This document shows, one piece after another, positions 48,902 to 58,721 of a stretch of DNA of 64,000 nt (positions are counted from its first letter, which is position 1; each line of letters begins with the position of its first letter). The position numbers and the translations under genes are program-made. The stretch lies in contig CALFZO010000004.1 in the NCBI GenBank assembly GCA_937952305.1, forward strand, positions 1-64,000, given 5' to 3'. The DNA comes from an uncultured Anaerolineales bacterium (GTDB taxonomy: Bacteria; Chloroflexota; Anaerolineae; Anaerolineales; UBA6663). The notes under the pieces were generated by a model. The model was not told the DNA's origin and ran no database searches. It saw only the letters and a list, made by a program, of their open reading frames with translations.

Positions 48902-51310
48902 TCAGCCGCCGAGCGCCAGCTTTACGACGGTGACGCCGTCGCCGCCCTCGTTGTCGGCGCCGGTGGCCTGGCTCTTCACCACTGGGTTGGCGCGCAGGAA
49001 GTCACGCACAGCCTGACGCAGCTTGCCCGTGCCCTTGCCGTGGATGATCCGCACCCAGGGCAGTTCGGCCAAGTAGGCGGCGTCCAGGTATTGCTCCACT
49101 TCCGGCAGCGCCTCCTCCACGGTCTTGCCGCGGATATCGAACTCCAGGCCGGGCGATTCGGCTTTCGGCGCGCGGCTGGCCTTGGGGCTTTCCGCGGCTG
49201 GCGCCGGCTCCGGTTCGTCGTGGGCGGCCGCGCCGCGGAGTTCGACTTCATCCAGCTTGGTGCGCACGCGCAGGCGCCCGACCTTGACCTCGGCCTCGGT
49301 GGCCGTCAGGGCTGTGACCACGCCGATGCTGTTCAGCGCTTTCAGCTTGACGGTGTCGCCCAGGCGGATGGCGCGCCGCGGGCCGGCGGCCAATTGCGTC
49401 TGCGGCAGCGGCGCGGCCGGCACCCGCGCTTTCTCCTCGGCCTGGTCCAGCGCGCCCTCCACGTCCGCCACCGGCTCCAGCGATTGGCCGGCCCGCGCCA
49501 GCTTGGCCTTCAGCCGGCTGACTTCGTCGCGCAGGGCCTCCAGCTCCTGGGCGGCCTGCTGGCGCGCCTGTTCGATGATCTGGCGTCGCTCGGCCTCGAT
49601 GCGCTCCAGGCGCCGCGCCAGCTCCCGCTCGCGCAGCTCCGTTTCCGCGCGCGTCGTCGCCATGCGCTCGCGCTCACCGCGCACCGCCTCGCGCTGGCGG
49701 TAGATCTCGTCCAGCAGCTGCTCGGTCTCCAGATTGGCCTGCGCCACCATCGTCTTGGCCTCGTCGATGATGGTCTGGTTCAGGCCGAGGCGCGCGGCGA
49801 TGGCGAAGGCGTTGGAGCGTCCCGGCAGGCCGATGGTCAGATGGTAGGTGGGCAGCAGCGTGTCTGGGTCGAATTCCATGCTGGCGTTTTTGACGCCGGG
49901 CTTGGTGTGGGCGTAGCCCTTGAGCTCCGGGTAGTGCGTGGCCACGAGGGCCGTAGCGCCCATGTCCAGCAGGAACGACAAGACGGCGCGCGCCAGCGCC
50001 GAGCCTTCGGCCGGGTCGGTGCCGGCGCCGAGTTCATCCAGGATCACGAGGGCGTGCTCGTCCACCTGGTCCAGGATGCGCACGATGTTGGTGAAGTGCG
50101 CCGAGAACGTGGACAGCGACTGCTCGATGGACTGCTCGTCGCCGATATCGGCGAAGATGTTCTGGAAGAGCGCCAACTCGGACCCGGACTGGGCCGGCAG
50201 ATGCAGGCCGGATTGCGCCATGAGCACCAGCAGGCCGACGGTTTTGAGGGTGACGGTCTTGCCGCCGGTGTTGGGGCCGGTGATGACCAGCGCGCGCGTG
50301 TCGCCCGCGATCTCGACGTCGATGGCGACGACGGTCTCCGGGTTGAGCAGCGGATGGCGCGCGGCGAACAGGCGCAAGATAGCGGGCGCCGGCTGGCCGT
50401 CTGACGGTTTGCGGCTGGCGGCCTCGGCCGTCAGGATCGGCTCGCTGGCGCGGAGCGCGTCCGCGTACTTGGCGCGCGCGAAGATGCAGTCGAGCTCGGC
50501 CAGCGCCTCCACCGTGCGCGTGATCGGCTCGGCTTGCGCGCCGATCAGGGCGGACAGCTCCGCCAGGATGCGCCGGATCTCGTCCTGTTCGGCCAGCTGC
50601 AGCTCGCGCAGGGCGTTGTTCAGCTCCACGGTCGCCAGCGGTTCGATGAAGATGGTGGCGCCCGAGGCGGACTGGTCGTGGACGACGCCGCGGATGCGGC
50701 CTTTGAAGTCGGCTTTGAGCGGGATCACGTAGCGCCCGTCGCGCTGGGTGACGATGGCCTCCTGCAGGTAGGGGCCGTTGCGCGGATCGCCGATGATGCG
50801 CTCCAGCTTGGTCAGCAGGCGGCCGTGCGCAACCTTGAGGTCACGCCGGATCTGAGCCAGCTTCTCCGAGGCCGAGTCCAGCACTTCGCCGCGCTCGTCG
50901 ATGGTGTTGCCGATGGCCTCCACCAGGCCGGGCGTCTCCTCCAGCCCGTTGGCGACGAAGGCCAGACGCGGGAACTGGTCGCCCAGCCGGCTGAGGATGC
51001 GGCGCAGCGTCCGGGCGGCGATGAGCGTGTTCTTGATGTCGAGCAGGGCGGCCGTGTCCAGCACGCCGCCGCGCGCGGCCAACTGCGCCGGCCCGCGCAC
51101 GTCACGCGCCCCGCCCAGCGTCACGTCGGTCTTCACGGCCAGCAGCTTGCGGGCTTCGCTGGTTTCTTGCTGGCGGCGCCGCGCTTCGGTCAGGTCGGTC
51201 GTGGGCGCCAAAGCCAGGACCTGGCCGGCGCCGGCCGAGAACGACGCATACCGGGCGGCCCGCTCGAGGATTTTGTGCAGTTCAAGGACTTGCAGCGATT
51301 TGGCGTCCAT
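48902..51310 (-). CDS. mutS2: MutS2 family endonuclease/ribosome-rescue ATPase
   Basis: An 802-residue MutS2. It lacks the mismatch-recognition domains of MutS, has the core/clamp with Walker A GPNTGGKTVTLKT near residue 340, a long coiled-coil clamp rich in Glu/Arg (550-620), a KOW-like region (LGDTVKLKALNSIGVV) and a C-terminal Smr nuclease domain (LDIRGK-type FDIRGKTVEEAL, HGKGTGKLRQAV). It may suppress recombination or, in some bacteria, split collided ribosomes. It is followed by a small membrane gene. Confidence 0.95.
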   Translation of the reverse strand: MDAKSLQVLELHKILERAARYASFSAGAGQVLALAPTTDLTEARRRQQETSEARKLLAVKTDVTLGGARDVRGPAQLAARGGVLDTAALLDIKNTLIAARTLRRILSRLGDQFPRLAFVANGLEETPGLVEAIGNTIDERGEVLDSASEKLAQIRRDLKVAHGRLLTKLERIIGDPRNGPYLQEAIVTQRDGRYVIPLKADFKGRIRGVVHDQSASGATIFIEPLATVELNNALRELQLAEQDEIRRILAELSALIGAQAEPITRTVEALAELDCIFARAKYADALRASEPILTAEAASRKPSDGQPAPAILRLFAARHPLLNPETVVAIDVEIAGDTRALVITGPNTGGKTVTLKTVGLLVLMAQSGLHLPAQSGSELALFQNIFADIGDEQSIEQSLSTFSAHFTNIVRILDQVDEHALVILDELGAGTDPAEGSALARAVLSFLLDMGATALVATHYPELKGYAHTKPGVKNASMEFDPDTLLPTYHLTIGLPGRSNAFAIAARLGLNQTIIDEAKTMVAQANLETEQLLDEIYRQREAVRGERERMATTRAETELRERELARRLERIEAERRQIIEQARQQAAQELEALRDEVSRLKAKLARAGQSLEPVADVEGALDQAEEKARVPAAPLPQTQLAAGPRRAIRLGDTVKLKALNSIGVVTALTATEAEVKVGRLRVRTKLDEVELRGAAAHDEPEPAPAAESPKASRAPKAESPGLEFDIRGKTVEEALPEVEQYLDAAYLAELPWVRIIHGKGTGKLRQAVRDFLRANPVVKSQATGADNEGGDGVTVVKLALGG

Positions 51311-51425
51311 ACCTAATCAGAAAGCCGGCCCACTGGCCGGCCGCGCCTGGGCCGCCGCGCGGCGGTCCGGTCGTGAATGACAGTTGCGGCGATTCTAACC
51401 GAAAAACGGGGGCGGGGAGCGGGCG

Positions 51426-51527
51426 GCTAGCACCCCGTCCGCCGGCTTAGGCTGGAGGGGCGCCAGCTCAGCGCCGTTTGAGCTAGACAGCGCCTATCCA
51501 GTTCTTTCAGGTGGACGGGGCGCTAGC
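51426..51527. repeat. Long inverted repeat (15-bp arms) between mutS2 and the HEAT/CNB gene
   Basis: Left arm GCTAGCACCCCGTCC (51426-51440) and right arm GGACGGGGCGCTAGC (51513-51527) match inverted in 14 of 15 positions around a GC-rich core with internal GGCGCC repeats. The right arm covers the stop codon of the minus-strand HEAT/CNB gene. Confidence 0.65.
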
Positions 51528-54500
51528 GGGTGGCCTCGGCCAGCCGCGCGCACAAGACGCGCATCACGGCCAGGCTGACGTCCGGGCGCTCGCGCAGCAG
51601 GCCTTCAAAACTCTTGCGGTCCAGGCTCAGGGCGCGCACATCGCCGGCAGCGATGAGCGAGGCCATGCGCGGCTCCTGGCTGATGATGGCCATCTCGCCG
51701 ACCACGTCACCGGACTTGCGCCGCGCGACTTCGGCGCCGTCCACGCTCACGCGCACCTCGCCCGAGACGAGCACGTACAGCTCGTCGCCGGCCTCGCCCT
51801 GGGCCACGAGAGTTTCACCGTCCGGGAAGACCTGCTCGGACGCGAGCACGGCCACCTGTTTCAAGTCGGCCGGGGCCAGGTCCACGAAGAGCGGCACGCG
51901 GCGCAGGAACAGGATGCGGTCCATGACGGACAGGGTCGGTAAGGTGTTCATGGTAGTTCCTAGGGCGGACAGGGCCGTGGAGCGGACCAGTTCATCCGGA
52001 TCGGACACGGCCCGGCGCGCCAGGGCCGCGCGCACGTCCGGGTCGGAGGAGCCAGCCGCGGCCAGGGCGGCGCCGGCCCGGATCCAGGCCTCCGGTTCGG
52101 CCTCCAGCAGGTCGGCCAGATGTTGGTCCAGCGGAACGACGGCGCGCTGGGCGTCGGCCGGCTCCCAGGGCCGCAGCAGCGGCCGCAGCCGGCTCAGCGT
52201 GGGCAGGGTCTCCAGTGCCTCCAGGGCGTTGGCCACCTGCGCCGGAGTGCGGCTCTGCAGGTTTTCCGCGGCCAACCGGACGGCCTCGCGCTCCTCCAGC
52301 AGGCCCAGCGCGCGCAGGGCGTTCAGGGCCTGCTGGCGGGCTGAGTCGCGCAGCGAGTCGGCTAGCAGCCGGATGCGCTCATCGCGGGCCTGCGGAGCGA
52401 CGTCGCGCCAGAGCAGGTCATAATGCACGGTGGCGGTCAGGCGCCGGTCGACATACTGGCGCAGCGCGTCGGCGGCCCGCCAGGCCGGCAGGCCCTGCAG
52501 CGTCAACAGGGCGGCCGCCTCCCGTGTCGGATCGTTGAGTGCGGCGACGACGGGCGGCAGCGCCGGCGCGCCCAGGTGGATCAGGGCGTCCACCGCCGCC
52601 TCGCGCACGCCGTTGTCACGGTCGCCCAGGGCCTGGGCCAGCGGCGGGATCGCGGCGGCGCCGCCAGCGGCTAAAGCGCGGGCCGCAGCGCGGCGCACGG
52701 CCGCGGGGGCGTAAGCGTCGGCGAGTTCGGCTTCGATCAGGGCGTAGGCCTCGGCATCCCCCCAATCGGCCAGCGCGTTGAGCGCGTGGACGCGTTCGTC
52801 GAGTTGGCCCAGCACTGCCATCTGGCGCAGTTGGTCACGCGCCTGCGCGTGCGGCCCCAGCGCCAACAGGGCCACGGCCGCGCGCGCGCGCACCGCGGCC
52901 TCCGGGTCAGCCAGCAGCGGCTGCAGCAGGTCCGCCAGGCCCTGCGGGTAGCCGGCCAGTGAGCGCAAGGTCTCCACCGCCTGCAGGCGCACCTCGGGCT
53001 CCGGGTCGCGCAGACGCGCGGCGACGGCCAGTAGGGCCGAGGCGGCGTTGGCGCGCGACAGCGCACACAGCACCGCGCGGCGCACCTCGCCCACCGGATC
53101 GTCCAGCGCGGCCACCAGCGCCGCCGTGACCTGGGCCGCGGCCGGGTGGCCGCGCTTCTGCAGGTGGCCCAGGATCTCGGCGGACACCCGCCGCACGGCC
53201 GCGTTGGCGTCCGTCAGGCCGCGCTGGGCCACCGCCACGGCGGCCGCGTCGCGGCGGAAACCGCCGAACGGTTCTTCCTCGCTGAAGAACAGGCTCGGCT
53301 GACCGGCGCGCAGCGCCTCCAGCAACGCGCCGCGATAAGCGCGGCTGGCGCGCCACAGGCTGAAAGCAGTGACGGCGGCGGCGGCCAGCCCCACCAGGTA
53401 GAGCTGCGCGGGCGCGAAGGCCTGCTCGCCGACCCACAGCACCACGCCGGCGATGAGGGTGCCGGCCTGCTCAGGCCCGCCGCTGATGAAGGCGCGCACT
53501 TGATCGCGGCGCTCGGCCGGGACGGCGTTGAACAAGGCTTGGTAGGCGGCGTCGGCCAGGCCGGCCAGCCACACCATTTGCGCGAAGCGGAAAGCCACGA
53601 TGGCCGGGAAGCTGGCGGCCAGGGCCAGCCAGGCGAAGCCGGCCAGGTAGAGGATGGGGAAGGCCAGCAGCATCACCATCAGCCCGAAGCGCGCGTACAG
53701 CCGGTTGGCCAGGATGAGCGAGGCCAGGAAGGCGGCCGCCGTGCTCAGCCCGTTGAACAGGCCCAGGAAGCCGGCCAACTCGGCTTCGTCCGGGAATTGC
53801 GCCGCCATGGTTTTGGCGAAGGGCAGGGCGATGGAGAAGTACAGGATCGAGAAAAGGACGGCGGCGACCGCGATCCAGCCCATGAGCGGCGAGCGCCGCA
53901 CGAACTGGAAGCCGCGCTGCATCTCCACCGCCAGACTGGCCGGACGCGGCTGGCGGCGCGGCGCGGCCAGGGCGACGGCTGGCGCGCCCAGCAAGGCCCG
54001 CGTAAGGCCGAAGGCAGCCAGCAGCGCGCCGGCCCAGAGCAGCAGCAGGTTCTCGGTGCCCAGCACGGCCACCAGCGGGCCGGTGCCGAAGCCGCCCAGG
54101 ACGGCGCCCAGAATGCGGCCGGCGCCGAAGAGCGGGAAGAGGCGCTTAGCCTGGCGCGTGTCACAGACCGCGCCGGCCACGCCCCAACAGAACAGGCCCA
54201 TGAGCGCATTGAGGACTTCTTTGCCCAGCCACAGGCCGGGGTAAGCGCCGGGCAGGTCGAGGAGCAAGAGCGCGCGCGCGGCCACCAGGACCACGGCCAT
54301 GGCCACCGGCAGCGCCAGGTACAGGCGCGTGCGCGGCAGCCGCCCGAGCATGGCCGTGATGGCCAGCGAGGTCAGGCCGGTGAGGACCGCCAGGCCCATG
54401 TACAGGAAGGGCAGATATTGGACGCCGAAACGCGCGAAGAACAGGGCCTCGACACCGGTGCTGCCCAGGCTGAAGCCAGCCGAGGTGAGCACCATCAGGC

Positions 54501-54567
54501 CGATTACCAGGGAAGCCATCCGGCCTTCGCCTGGACGAATCTTGAGGAGGTCCGCCCAGCGGCTCAT
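51523..54567 (-). CDS. Transporter-like/HEAT-repeat/cyclic-nucleotide-binding fusion
   Basis: A 1014-residue three-part protein. Residues 1-430 hold about twelve membrane helices resembling the MFS/nucleotide-translocase (Npt1/2-like) group. Residues 440-850 are HEAT-type helical repeats (AVRRVSAEILGHL, DDPVGEVRRAVLCAL, and others). Residues about 880-1014 form a cyclic-nucleotide-binding domain with the phosphate-binding cassette VVGEMAIISQEPRMASLIA. Cyclic-nucleotide control of a membrane protein through a scaffold is the natural reading. Its nearest upstream gene is a cyclase-like DUF2652 protein. Function unknown. Confidence 0.85.
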   Translation of the reverse strand: MSRWADLLKIRPGEGRMASLVIGLMVLTSAGFSLGSTGVEALFFARFGVQYLPFLYMGLAVLTGLTSLAITAMLGRLPRTRLYLALPVAMAVVLVAARALLLLDLPGAYPGLWLGKEVLNALMGLFCWGVAGAVCDTRQAKRLFPLFGAGRILGAVLGGFGTGPLVAVLGTENLLLLWAGALLAAFGLTRALLGAPAVALAAPRRQPRPASLAVEMQRGFQFVRRSPLMGWIAVAAVLFSILYFSIALPFAKTMAAQFPDEAELAGFLGLFNGLSTAAAFLASLILANRLYARFGLMVMLLAFPILYLAGFAWLALAASFPAIVAFRFAQMVWLAGLADAAYQALFNAVPAERRDQVRAFISGGPEQAGTLIAGVVLWVGEQAFAPAQLYLVGLAAAAVTAFSLWRASRAYRGALLEALRAGQPSLFFSEEEPFGGFRRDAAAVAVAQRGLTDANAAVRRVSAEILGHLQKRGHPAAAQVTAALVAALDDPVGEVRRAVLCALSRANAASALLAVAARLRDPEPEVRLQAVETLRSLAGYPQGLADLLQPLLADPEAAVRARAAVALLALGPHAQARDQLRQMAVLGQLDERVHALNALADWGDAEAYALIEAELADAYAPAAVRRAAARALAAGGAAAIPPLAQALGDRDNGVREAAVDALIHLGAPALPPVVAALNDPTREAAALLTLQGLPAWRAADALRQYVDRRLTATVHYDLLWRDVAPQARDERIRLLADSLRDSARQQALNALRALGLLEEREAVRLAAENLQSRTPAQVANALEALETLPTLSRLRPLLRPWEPADAQRAVVPLDQHLADLLEAEPEAWIRAGAALAAAGSSDPDVRAALARRAVSDPDELVRSTALSALGTTMNTLPTLSVMDRILFLRRVPLFVDLAPADLKQVAVLASEQVFPDGETLVAQGEAGDELYVLVSGEVRVSVDGAEVARRKSGDVVGEMAIISQEPRMASLIAAGDVRALSLDRKSFEGLLRERPDVSLAVMRVLCARLAEATR

Positions 54568-54638
54568 GTTTGGGTAAGCCCATTATGCCATTGTCGCGCG
54601 GGATGTGCGCGGTCGGAGGGGAGCGCGGCCAGCGCGCG

Positions 54639-55733
54639 TCAGGCCGCTGGCGCTGCGACGGCCTGAAGGCGCTGGGCCAGGTTGCGGAGCAGTTGAGCAG
54701 ACGGGTAAATCCGGGTGAACAAGAAGCGCAGGATCAGGCGATCCAGGGCCGTGCTGCCCGTCACGCGGCCGCGTTCGCAGACGTGCAGGTGCGTGCCGCC
54801 GTCCGGGGTCGGAGTGAGGTAGAACGTCGCCAGGCATTCGACGGGCGAGAAACTCTGACGCACGGTGAAATACTCGAAGGGCCGCCAATCCAGCACCGTC
54901 TCGACCATGGCCAGCTTCCGACCATGCAGGCAATGGGTCTGGGCGCCGACCCCGGTCCGGCCGCCCGGCCGGGCCACGGCCTGGAAGACCAGGCCGGCTT
55001 CAAAGGCATACTCCGGCCGCTTGGCGGGATCATTCAGCCATTCCCAGACGATGGCCGGCGGCGCGGCGCAACTCTGGTCTGTCACCACGTAGGCGTCCGC
55101 GTCCGTCACGGCCACGCGGCGCGCCTCGACCAGGGCCTGGTAGCGCGGCCGCAGGTCATAGCTCAACGTGGCCACGCTGCCCAGGTGCTCATAGGTCTCG
55201 GTCAGGCGCTGAAGGTCATCCAGCTCCAGGCCCAGATGCTCGCGCACGCGTTCGGTGAAGAGCAGGTAGGCGCGCCAGCCAGTGGCCTCGGCGACGTGGT
55301 TCTTCAGCAGGCGGTGGGCCAGGTTTACATCGGATCCCACCAGCTCCCGGATGCCGGCGACGTTCTGGACGATGTAGTCGCCGTGGTGCAGGATGAACTT
55401 GAGATCGAGCTCGGGGAGGGCGCGGCAGGCGCGGCAGGTGCAGGTGGTGCGCCGCTGCGCGGCGGCGCGCCGGTCGCAGAAGCGGGTGTAGGCGGTTTCC
55501 AGCAGATCCAGCAGCGTCTCGCCGCGCGGCACGCGCGCCTCCGCCGCGTAGGCGAACACCGCATCGCCTTCCAGCTTGGCCAGCGTGAACAAACCCGTCA
55601 GGCTGGCGACGATCACGGCCAAGAGGTCGCTCAGGATCTCGTGGGCGTGATCCAGCTCGACCTGGGCCAGGTACGCCGTGTAGCCGGAGATATCGGCCAG
55701 GACCAGGTAACCGTGCTGGGTCTTATTATCCAT
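54639..55733 (-). CDS. DUF2652 protein with class III cyclase-like N-terminus and SRPBCC-like C-terminus
   Basis: A 364-residue soluble protein. The N-terminal part reads LVLADISGYT, KLEGDAVFAY and VGSDVNLAHRL, the three strings that hold catalytic residues in class III nucleotide cyclases: D14 and D57 (metal), K53 (purine), N137 and R141 (transition state). A cysteine cluster (C98, C100, C103) is inserted. The C-terminal half (from about residue 200) resembles the START/SRPBCC fold (PPAIVWEWLNDPAKRPEY). Annotated as DUF2652 in related genomes. It precedes the HEAT/CNB gene by 71 nt and may make its ligand; cyclase activity is not proven. Confidence 0.75.
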   Translation of the reverse strand: MDNKTQHGYLVLADISGYTAYLAQVELDHAHEILSDLLAVIVASLTGLFTLAKLEGDAVFAYAAEARVPRGETLLDLLETAYTRFCDRRAAAQRRTTCTCRACRALPELDLKFILHHGDYIVQNVAGIRELVGSDVNLAHRLLKNHVAEATGWRAYLLFTERVREHLGLELDDLQRLTETYEHLGSVATLSYDLRPRYQALVEARRVAVTDADAYVVTDQSCAAPPAIVWEWLNDPAKRPEYAFEAGLVFQAVARPGGRTGVGAQTHCLHGRKLAMVETVLDWRPFEYFTVRQSFSPVECLATFYLTPTPDGGTHLHVCERGRVTGSTALDRLILRFLFTRIYPSAQLLRNLAQRLQAVAAPAA

Positions 55734-55760
55734 GGCGGGAGGTCCAGTCCCTGCGCTGAA

Positions 55761-55797
55761 CAAAAACGGGAGTAGGCCACACTCAGCCTACTCCCGT
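55761..55797 (-). terminator. Intrinsic terminator of the transglutaminase gene
   Basis: ACGGGAGTAGGC (55766-55777), 8-nt loop, GCCTACTCCCGT (55786-55797); on the minus strand TTTTTG follows. It separates the transglutaminase gene from the DUF2652/HEAT-CNB pair. Confidence 0.92.
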
Positions 55798-55837
55798 CGG
55801 GCGCGCGGCTCCAGACCACGCCTTGCTCAATGGGTGC

Positions 55838-58303
55838 TCACTTTTGCAGCCGCTTTTGCAGCTCGTCCCAGCGATCCGGCGTCTCCGGCTGGGGGCGCGG
55901 GCGGCGCAGCAGCGGCTGCCCATCAAGGCTCAACCAGCGCCGGGTCCAGCGGTGGACGGCCCGCTGGAGGCCCTGGCTCCAGACCAGGTTGCGCAACCCC
56001 TGCCAGGCGCCGAGCGCCAGTCGGCCGTTGGCGATCTCCGGGTAGGGGCTGTACTGCTCGGCCACGTACTGGGCCGTGATCGTGTCGACGGCTGGGCGCG
56101 CCTCGGGCAGGGCGCTCGTCAATTCCTGGGCGCGCTCGTGGGGCGTCAGGTGATCGGGCAGCCGCAGGCCCAGCCAGTGGGCGGCCCTTTCCAATTCCAG
56201 GTAGGCCTGCGTCACCGCCGACGGCACGGCGCGGCGCAGCCAGCGCAGGATCTGGCGGCCCGGCCGGCCGAGGCTTTCCAGGCCGAGCAGGTTCGCGCGC
56301 ACCAGCAGGCCCAGAGTGACGCCGCCGGCGACGGCCAGCACACCCAAGCCGGTCAGCAGAGTCCGGGCCCAGCGCCCGACTTCGGTCAGGTCGATGGTGA
56401 GGCTGGGAGCGGCCTCGGCCGGGCCTTCGTCGGGCGGCGGCGTTGGTTCGTCGTCGAGCGCGGGCGTGGGCGGCGCCACGGGCGTCAGGGACTCAAACTC
56501 GACACTGGTGGGCGTCGGCCGGTCCGGACGCACCAGCGGCGGCTCGGACGTGGTCGGCTCAAACTCGATCCAGCCGTAGCCCGGGAAGAAGACCTCCGGC
56601 CAGGCGTGGGCGTTGCGCTCGCGCACCAGGTAGGCGCGCGTGGTGGTATCCAGCTCGCCTTGCGCGAAGCCGACGGCCAGGCGCGCCGGCGTGCCCAGCG
56701 AGCGCAGCAGGATCACCATCGCGGAGGCGTAGTAGTTGCAGTAGCCGCGGCGCGACTCAAACAGGAAGTAATCCAACGGCTCCGCGCCCTGCGGCGGGGC
56801 CGCGATCCCGAGATCGTAGGTGATGTTGTCGCGCAGCCAATCGGTGATTGCCTGGGCCTGGTCGAAGGGCGTGGTGGCGCCGGCGGACTCCACGATTTGC
56901 CGGGCCAGCGCGCGGGTGCGGGGTGTGATGGTGTCCGGCACCTGCAGGAAATACGCGCTGACCCAGTCTGGGTAATCCTGACCGGCGCCGCGCAGGCTCT
57001 CTTTGTCCGCCACCGAGACCGAGGCCACGATGCGGTAGCGGCGGTCGTCGCCGGTGAGCATCGTCTGTGCGCGGACGGCCACCGGATCCACCGTGCCGTC
57101 GGCGCTGAGATAGGTTTCGAAGGAAACCGCCCGGTCCACCAGACGCGGCTGCGGCAGGACGTACAGGCGGCTGGTGGCGTTGAGATAAGACGTGAACGTG
57201 GCGCTGACGTCCTCGCGCAGCCGATACGGCGGCAGGCGCAGCGCGCCGCGCGTGGGCGTCTGCTCGCGGATCTCCAGGCCATCGCCGAGCTCCCAGCGTC
57301 CGGCGACGTACTCCTGATAGGCGTAGGCGCGCCAGTAGTAGCGCGGGACGTCCGGCAGGAGCAAGTCTTCGGGCGGAAGTTCAGCGCTGGGGCCGGTCTC
57401 GCGCGGCGGCACGATCGGGTCCAGGACCACCGTCAGGATTTCCCGGTTGGTCAGCGACGTGGCGCCGCCCAAGGCCAGCGAATTGCCATAGAAGTCCTCG
57501 GCCACCAGTCCCGGATTGCGCACCGAGTTGAACAGGCGCTCGAAGTTCTCGCGCACCGTCGCCCAGGCGCCGTTGACCTGGCTCCAGGCGGTGGCGGCCT
57601 GGGGTGACGCCGACGCCACCGTCACGCGCTGGCCCAGCCAGGCGAAGGCGACGATGGCCACCGCGGCCACCAGGCCGGCGCGCAGGAACTCAAAGCGCGT
57701 GTCCGGCGTGTAGGCCACCCGCGCGCCGCGCCACTCGTGTTCCTGATCCAGCAGGTTCATGCGCGCCAGCAGCAGCAGCGCCAGCACCAGGTAGGCGCCC
57801 AGGTACAGCTCCAGCTCCTGGCCGATGTAGTAATAGCTGTTGATGAGGAGGACAATGCCGCCCGGCAGGATGGCCGGCCAGACGGTGCCGCGCCGGAACA
57901 CGGCCCAGGCGGCGGCGACGCCGATATACCAGAACACCAGGCCCACGAAGACTGGGAAGGGCAGGATATCGCGCGAGGTCCCGCCATTGAGGGCGTAGTA
58001 GATAAAGTTGTTGAGGCGGATCAACAGTTCGAGGGTGCGCAGGTGCCAGTCCCCTTGCAGTTCGCTGTTGCAGATGAGGAAGCCAACCCAGAAAGCGCCG
58101 TAGACGGTGGCGAACAACGTGGCGACGAAACCTGTGAAGCGGCTCTTGCTCAGGGCTAACCCGGCCAGCACGCCGATCAGGCCGGCCACGCTGGCCGTCC
58201 AGAGGCCAGGCGCCCAGCCCGGCGCTTCCACTCCCCAGGCCGATACCACGACCAGGCTGGCCACCAATCCGACCGTCGCCCAGCCTTCATCCAGTTTGAG
58301 CAT
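55838..58303 (-). CDS. TgpA-like transmembrane transglutaminase (DUF3488/DUF4129)
   Basis: An 821-residue membrane protein. Six N-terminal helices (1-250) precede an extracytoplasmic transglutaminase-like domain with the catalytic cysteine in RRGYCNYYASAM and histidine in ERNAHAWPEVFF; the third position is GWIEFEPT, where Glu replaces the more common Asp. A Pro/Thr/Glu-rich linker, a final helix and a C-terminal DUF4129-like region (LERAAHWLGLRLPDH) follow. Such proteins occur in bacterial envelope operons and may crosslink or cleave peptides. No MoxR/DUF58 partner lies adjacent. Confidence 0.9.
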   Translation of the reverse strand: MLKLDEGWATVGLVASLVVVSAWGVEAPGWAPGLWTASVAGLIGVLAGLALSKSRFTGFVATLFATVYGAFWVGFLICNSELQGDWHLRTLELLIRLNNFIYYALNGGTSRDILPFPVFVGLVFWYIGVAAAWAVFRRGTVWPAILPGGIVLLINSYYYIGQELELYLGAYLVLALLLLARMNLLDQEHEWRGARVAYTPDTRFEFLRAGLVAAVAIVAFAWLGQRVTVASASPQAATAWSQVNGAWATVRENFERLFNSVRNPGLVAEDFYGNSLALGGATSLTNREILTVVLDPIVPPRETGPSAELPPEDLLLPDVPRYYWRAYAYQEYVAGRWELGDGLEIREQTPTRGALRLPPYRLREDVSATFTSYLNATSRLYVLPQPRLVDRAVSFETYLSADGTVDPVAVRAQTMLTGDDRRYRIVASVSVADKESLRGAGQDYPDWVSAYFLQVPDTITPRTRALARQIVESAGATTPFDQAQAITDWLRDNITYDLGIAAPPQGAEPLDYFLFESRRGYCNYYASAMVILLRSLGTPARLAVGFAQGELDTTTRAYLVRERNAHAWPEVFFPGYGWIEFEPTTSEPPLVRPDRPTPTSVEFESLTPVAPPTPALDDEPTPPPDEGPAEAAPSLTIDLTEVGRWARTLLTGLGVLAVAGGVTLGLLVRANLLGLESLGRPGRQILRWLRRAVPSAVTQAYLELERAAHWLGLRLPDHLTPHERAQELTSALPEARPAVDTITAQYVAEQYSPYPEIANGRLALGAWQGLRNLVWSQGLQRAVHRWTRRWLSLDGQPLLRRPRPQPETPDRWDELQKRLQK

Positions 58304-58721
58304 CTGCTTGGCTCCTCGCTGCGCGCATATTCTACCCGCCTGCCCCCGTCCGGGTTCACTTGCTCACCATCCGCTCATTTGAGCGATTCCGTCGACTCGC
58401 GCGGCCCAGGCGCCACCGCCGCGAAGCGCAGTGGAGGCCAGGGCCGGGACGATAGTGGGAGGGGGAGGTCCTGGACGCGGCGGCGTGGAGAGCGGGCGCC
58501 ACCCTGACACCCGGACCTCTGGGCGAGTCGCGCGGATTCGCGCCCGTGCTAAAATCAAATCGGTGTGATCTGGTAGCCTTCAAACAGTCTCTTAACGGAA
58601 TGTTGGCTCCCGGATCGGCCGAACATCCTTAAAATTGTGGGTAAGTCGCCGACCTGGCCCGGTTCGGGGCCAGCCGGCCGTGGGTGCCGTTCCAGCAGTT
58701 CGGTGAGACAGGGCGAAAGCC
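58304..58721. other. Divergent intergenic region
   Basis: 418 nt between two divergent genes. A TAAAAT hexamer at 58550-58555 is a possible -10 box for the plus-strand gene, without a good -35. No riboswitch, tRNA or repeat is evident. Confidence 0.5.

Noticed and set aside
53146..54666. A 506-codon plus-strand open frame opposite the HEAT/CNB gene
   Set aside because: Gln/Gly/Arg/His-rich sequence with no motif; mirror image of the real gene.
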